Shown here piece by piece: positions 5,328 to 6,029 of a DNA stretch of 6,029 nt. Location: NCBI GenBank assembly GCA_023300365.1, contig JALZWD010000277.1, forward strand, positions 1 through 6,029. The letters run 5' to 3'. The notes below the pieces were generated by a model that made no database searches, was not told the origin of the DNA, and saw only the letters and a list, made by a program, of their open reading frames with translations. The DNA is from Flavimaricola sp. (GTDB lineage: Bacteria > Pseudomonadota > Alphaproteobacteria > Rhodobacterales > Rhodobacteraceae). The position numbers and the translations under genes are program-made. Each line of letters opens with the position of its first letter. Position 1 is the first letter of the stretch.

Positions 5328-6029
5328 TGGCGATTACATCCGCAAACCAGCTTGAGTTGTTGCAAACCGCCGAGGCCGTGGCCCGCGAAAAGCAGATCGA
5401 ACCGGAATTGGTTGTTGAAGCGATGGAAGAAAGCCTCGCCCGTGCCGCCAAGTCGCGTTACGGCGCCGAAATGGATATCCGCGTGTCGATTGACCGCAAG
5501 ACAGGCAAGGCCACATTCACTCGTGTGCGCACTGTGGTTGAGGACGAATTGCTTGAGAATTACCAGGCCGAGTTCACCGTCGAGCAGGCCAAGGAATACA
5601 TGGAAAACCCCGAAGTGGGTCAGGTGTTCTCCGAAGAGGTGCCGCCCGTTGAGTTGGGCCGTATCGCCGCACAATCGGCCAAGCAGGTGATCCTTCAAAA
5701 GGTCCGCGAAGCCGAGCGTGACAAGCAATACGAAGAGTTCAAAGACCGCGCAGGCACCATCATCAACGTCACGGTTAAGCGTGAAGAGTATGGTAATGTG
5801 ATCGTTGATATGAATCCCGGCGAAGGCATCTTGCGCCGCAACGAAAAGATTGGCCGCGAGGCATATCGCCCCGGTGATCGCATCCGTTGTTTCATCAAAG
5901 ACGTGCGCCGCGAACAGCGTGGCCCGCAGATTTTCCTCACACGGACAGCGCCCGAATTCATGGCCGCCCTGTTCAAGATGGAAGTGCCTGAGATCTACGA
6001 CGGTATCATCGACATCAAGGCCGTTGCCC
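5327..6029 (+). CDS. nusA: transcription termination/antitermination factor NusA (3' end missing)
   Basis: RNA polymerase-binding factor that modulates pausing, intrinsic and rho-dependent termination, and antitermination. The gene runs off the window after 234 complete codons; a full NusA in this group is around 500 or more residues. Visible domains: the N-terminal polymerase-binding domain, about 1-130 (LELLQTAEAVAREKQIEPEL; LARAAKSRYG; PVELGRIAAQSAKQVILQKV at 107-126), the S1 RNA-binding domain, about 138-205 (FKDRAGTIINVTVKREEYGN; ILRRNEKI; RPGDRIRCFIKDVRREQRGP), and the start of the first KH domain (LTRTAPEFMAALFKMEVPEI). GAGG at 5315-5318 lies 8 bases upstream of the ATG, a good ribosome binding site within the rimP tail. 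The start overlaps the rimP stop by one base. infB is usually farther downstream in this operon, but it is not in view. Confidence 0.97.
   Translation, partial: MAITSANQLELLQTAEAVAREKQIEPELVVEAMEESLARAAKSRYGAEMDIRVSIDRKTGKATFTRVRTVVEDELLENYQAEFTVEQAKEYMENPEVGQVFSEEVPPVELGRIAAQSAKQVILQKVREAERDKQYEEFKDRAGTIINVTVKREEYGNVIVDMNPGEGILRRNEKIGREAYRPGDRIRCFIKDVRREQRGPQIFLTRTAPEFMAALFKMEVPEIYDGIIDIKAVA

Noticed and set aside
5015..5728. Minus-strand open frame (237 codons) across the rimP-nusA junction
   Set aside because: Both + strand proteins are unmistakable; the antisense product is Leu/Ser-rich with no family resemblance.
1..6029. Mobile elements, CRISPR arrays, toxin-antitoxin or defence genes
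   Set aside because: No transposase, integrase, spaced direct repeats or recognisable defence domain is present in any frame; the window holds a transporter operon, one small gene of unknown function and a housekeeping operon.

Overview
The window looks like chromosomal DNA from an alphaproteobacterium, most likely the Roseobacter group of Rhodobacteraceae. The basis is the RimP and NusA protein sequences (long acidic RimP tail, rimP directly coupled to nusA), moderately GC-rich codon use with many TTG leucines, and a Tat-exported peptide-type binding protein. The assignment comes from recognising the sequences by eye, not from a search. All supported genes are on the + strand.

Region 1 (1-4079) is the 3' part of an ABC importer operon of the dipeptide/oligopeptide/nickel class. 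It holds the end of a DppC/OppC-type inner-membrane permease, a double ATPase that fuses the DppD-like and DppF-like subunits, and a family 5 solute-binding protein with a twin-arginine signal. The permease and ATPase genes overlap by four bases (ATGA). The binding-protein gene comes last, after a 63-base spacer with a small hairpin and a strong ribosome binding site, and is closed by a clear rho-independent terminator. A DppB-type permease gene is expected just upstream of the window. The solute cannot be read from the sequence.

Region 2 (4080-4718) is mostly non-coding and AT-richer in its first half. It contains several inverted repeats, a questionable 19-codon basic ORF, and one small gene of 72 codons encoding a single DUF1508 (YegP-like) domain. 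After that gene come a hairpin without a T-run, a perfect TTGACA, a second hairpin and a strong intrinsic terminator whose T-run ends only 25 bases before rimP. This arrangement could be a transcription attenuator in the rimP-nusA leader.

Region 3 (4719-6029) starts the conserved ribosome-maturation/transcription operon: rimP, then nusA (start shared in TGATG, cut off by the window end within the first KH domain). RimP helps mature the 30S subunit and NusA modulates RNA polymerase pausing, termination and antitermination.

I see no mobile element, CRISPR array, tRNA or rRNA, and no convincing undescribed multi-gene system. The most interesting points are the rimP leader architecture, the in-frame mini-ORF before the DUF1508 gene, and a roughly 20-residue enlargement of the last periplasmic loop of the permease.
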